Shown in pieces: positions 63,918-64,000 of a stretch of 64,000 nt of DNA; positions within the stretch are counted from its first letter, which is position 1; each line of letters starts with the position of its first letter. The DNA comes from Phycisphaeraceae bacterium. GTDB lineage: Bacteria > Planctomycetota > Phycisphaerae > Phycisphaerales > SM1A02. The translations under genes were made by a program, and so were the position numbers. The stretch spans positions 2,919,205-2,983,204 of the forward strand of contig CP054178.1 of the NCBI GenBank assembly GCA_015709595.1, in the 5' to 3' direction. The notes under the pieces are model-generated. The model did not search any database, had not been told where the DNA came from, and worked only from the letters and a program-made list of their open reading frames with translations.

Positions 63918-64000
63918 CATGTGTCCTCCACCTGTGTCGGAGTGGTGTGATCACGGCGGGACTCGCGGATTGGGGCACCCAGCCAAGTCGCCGCCCGGCG
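63918..64000. other. Right edge of the window
   Basis: I see no gene start or end in the last 83 nt beyond the Shine-Dalgarno sequence of the DUF192 gene. Confidence 0.5.

Overview
The window reads as one contiguous chromosomal stretch of a GC-rich, Gram-negative-type bacterium, most probably a planctomycete of the Phycisphaerae kind. The signs are several short secreted proteins ending in a PAPG-x-ALLG-x-AGL-RRRRR tail (a PEP-CTERM-like sorting signal), a Ser/Thr kinase fused to kinesin-light-chain-type TPRs, paired CPxC zinc ribbons with the CPECRYDLRG signature, many lipoproteins, Lnt, and a divergent CTP synthase. The lineage is inferred from these family traits, not from a database search. 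I see no rRNA, tRNA, insertion sequence, CRISPR array or phage gene.

Layout. 1-3.1 kb: the end of an SPFH/GYF-type protein, a zinc-ribbon membrane protein and a membrane-anchored lipase-like hydrolase. 3.1-8.9 kb: a TPR receptor kinase, then an ECF sigma factor translationally coupled to a single-pass membrane protein and a secreted protein. 8.9-20.3 kb: housekeeping genes (scpA, an arabinose-5-phosphate isomerase, a STAS protein, pgk, a TlpA-like thioredoxin, rpe, accD, lnt, a HEAT-repeat lipoprotein). 20.5-24.4 kb: a cell-shape block with an MreC-like coiled-coil protein, a 61-residue membrane protein, mreB, mreC and mreD. 24.5-31.4 kb: a two-gene molybdenum oxidoreductase (fused FeS/NrfD subunit plus catalytic subunit) converging on a five-PAS HWE-type histidine kinase. 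31.5-40 kb: NADP-isocitrate dehydrogenase, four PEP-CTERM-like secreted proteins each with its own control elements, a lipoprotein and pyrG. 39.9-49 kb: prfB with a frameshift site, an FMN reductase, an aminotransferase, accA, hpt plus a PH-domain membrane protein, a second (NAD-type) isocitrate dehydrogenase and small membrane proteins. 49-56.7 kb: DUF1579, a Tat-exported metallo-hydrolase, a Gfo/Idh/MocA oxidoreductase, an M14 peptidase, a glutamine-amidotransferase-like protein and a BamE-like protein with a CxxCH motif. 56.8-61 kb: an ABC ATPase, a permease and a pseudo-protease/DUF3299 fusion, with a divergent PepSY protein. 61-64 kb: an Fpg/Nei glycosylase, ruvB and a DUF192 lipoprotein.

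The most striking structures are these. (1) In ten genes a TAnnnT box lies only 5-8 nt before the start codon, which suggests leaderless transcripts. (2) prfB carries a +1 frameshift site with UAA in place of the usual UGA and no evident Shine-Dalgarno-like stimulator. (3) A trypsin-fold domain has lost two of its three catalytic residues, is fused to DUF3299, and sits in an ABC-transporter cluster. (4) An MreC-like protein precedes mreBCD behind a near-consensus promoter. (5) A molybdoenzyme has its electron-transfer and quinone-reacting subunits fused and no visible Tat signal. (6) The CTP synthase departs from the family in its most conserved N-terminal motif.
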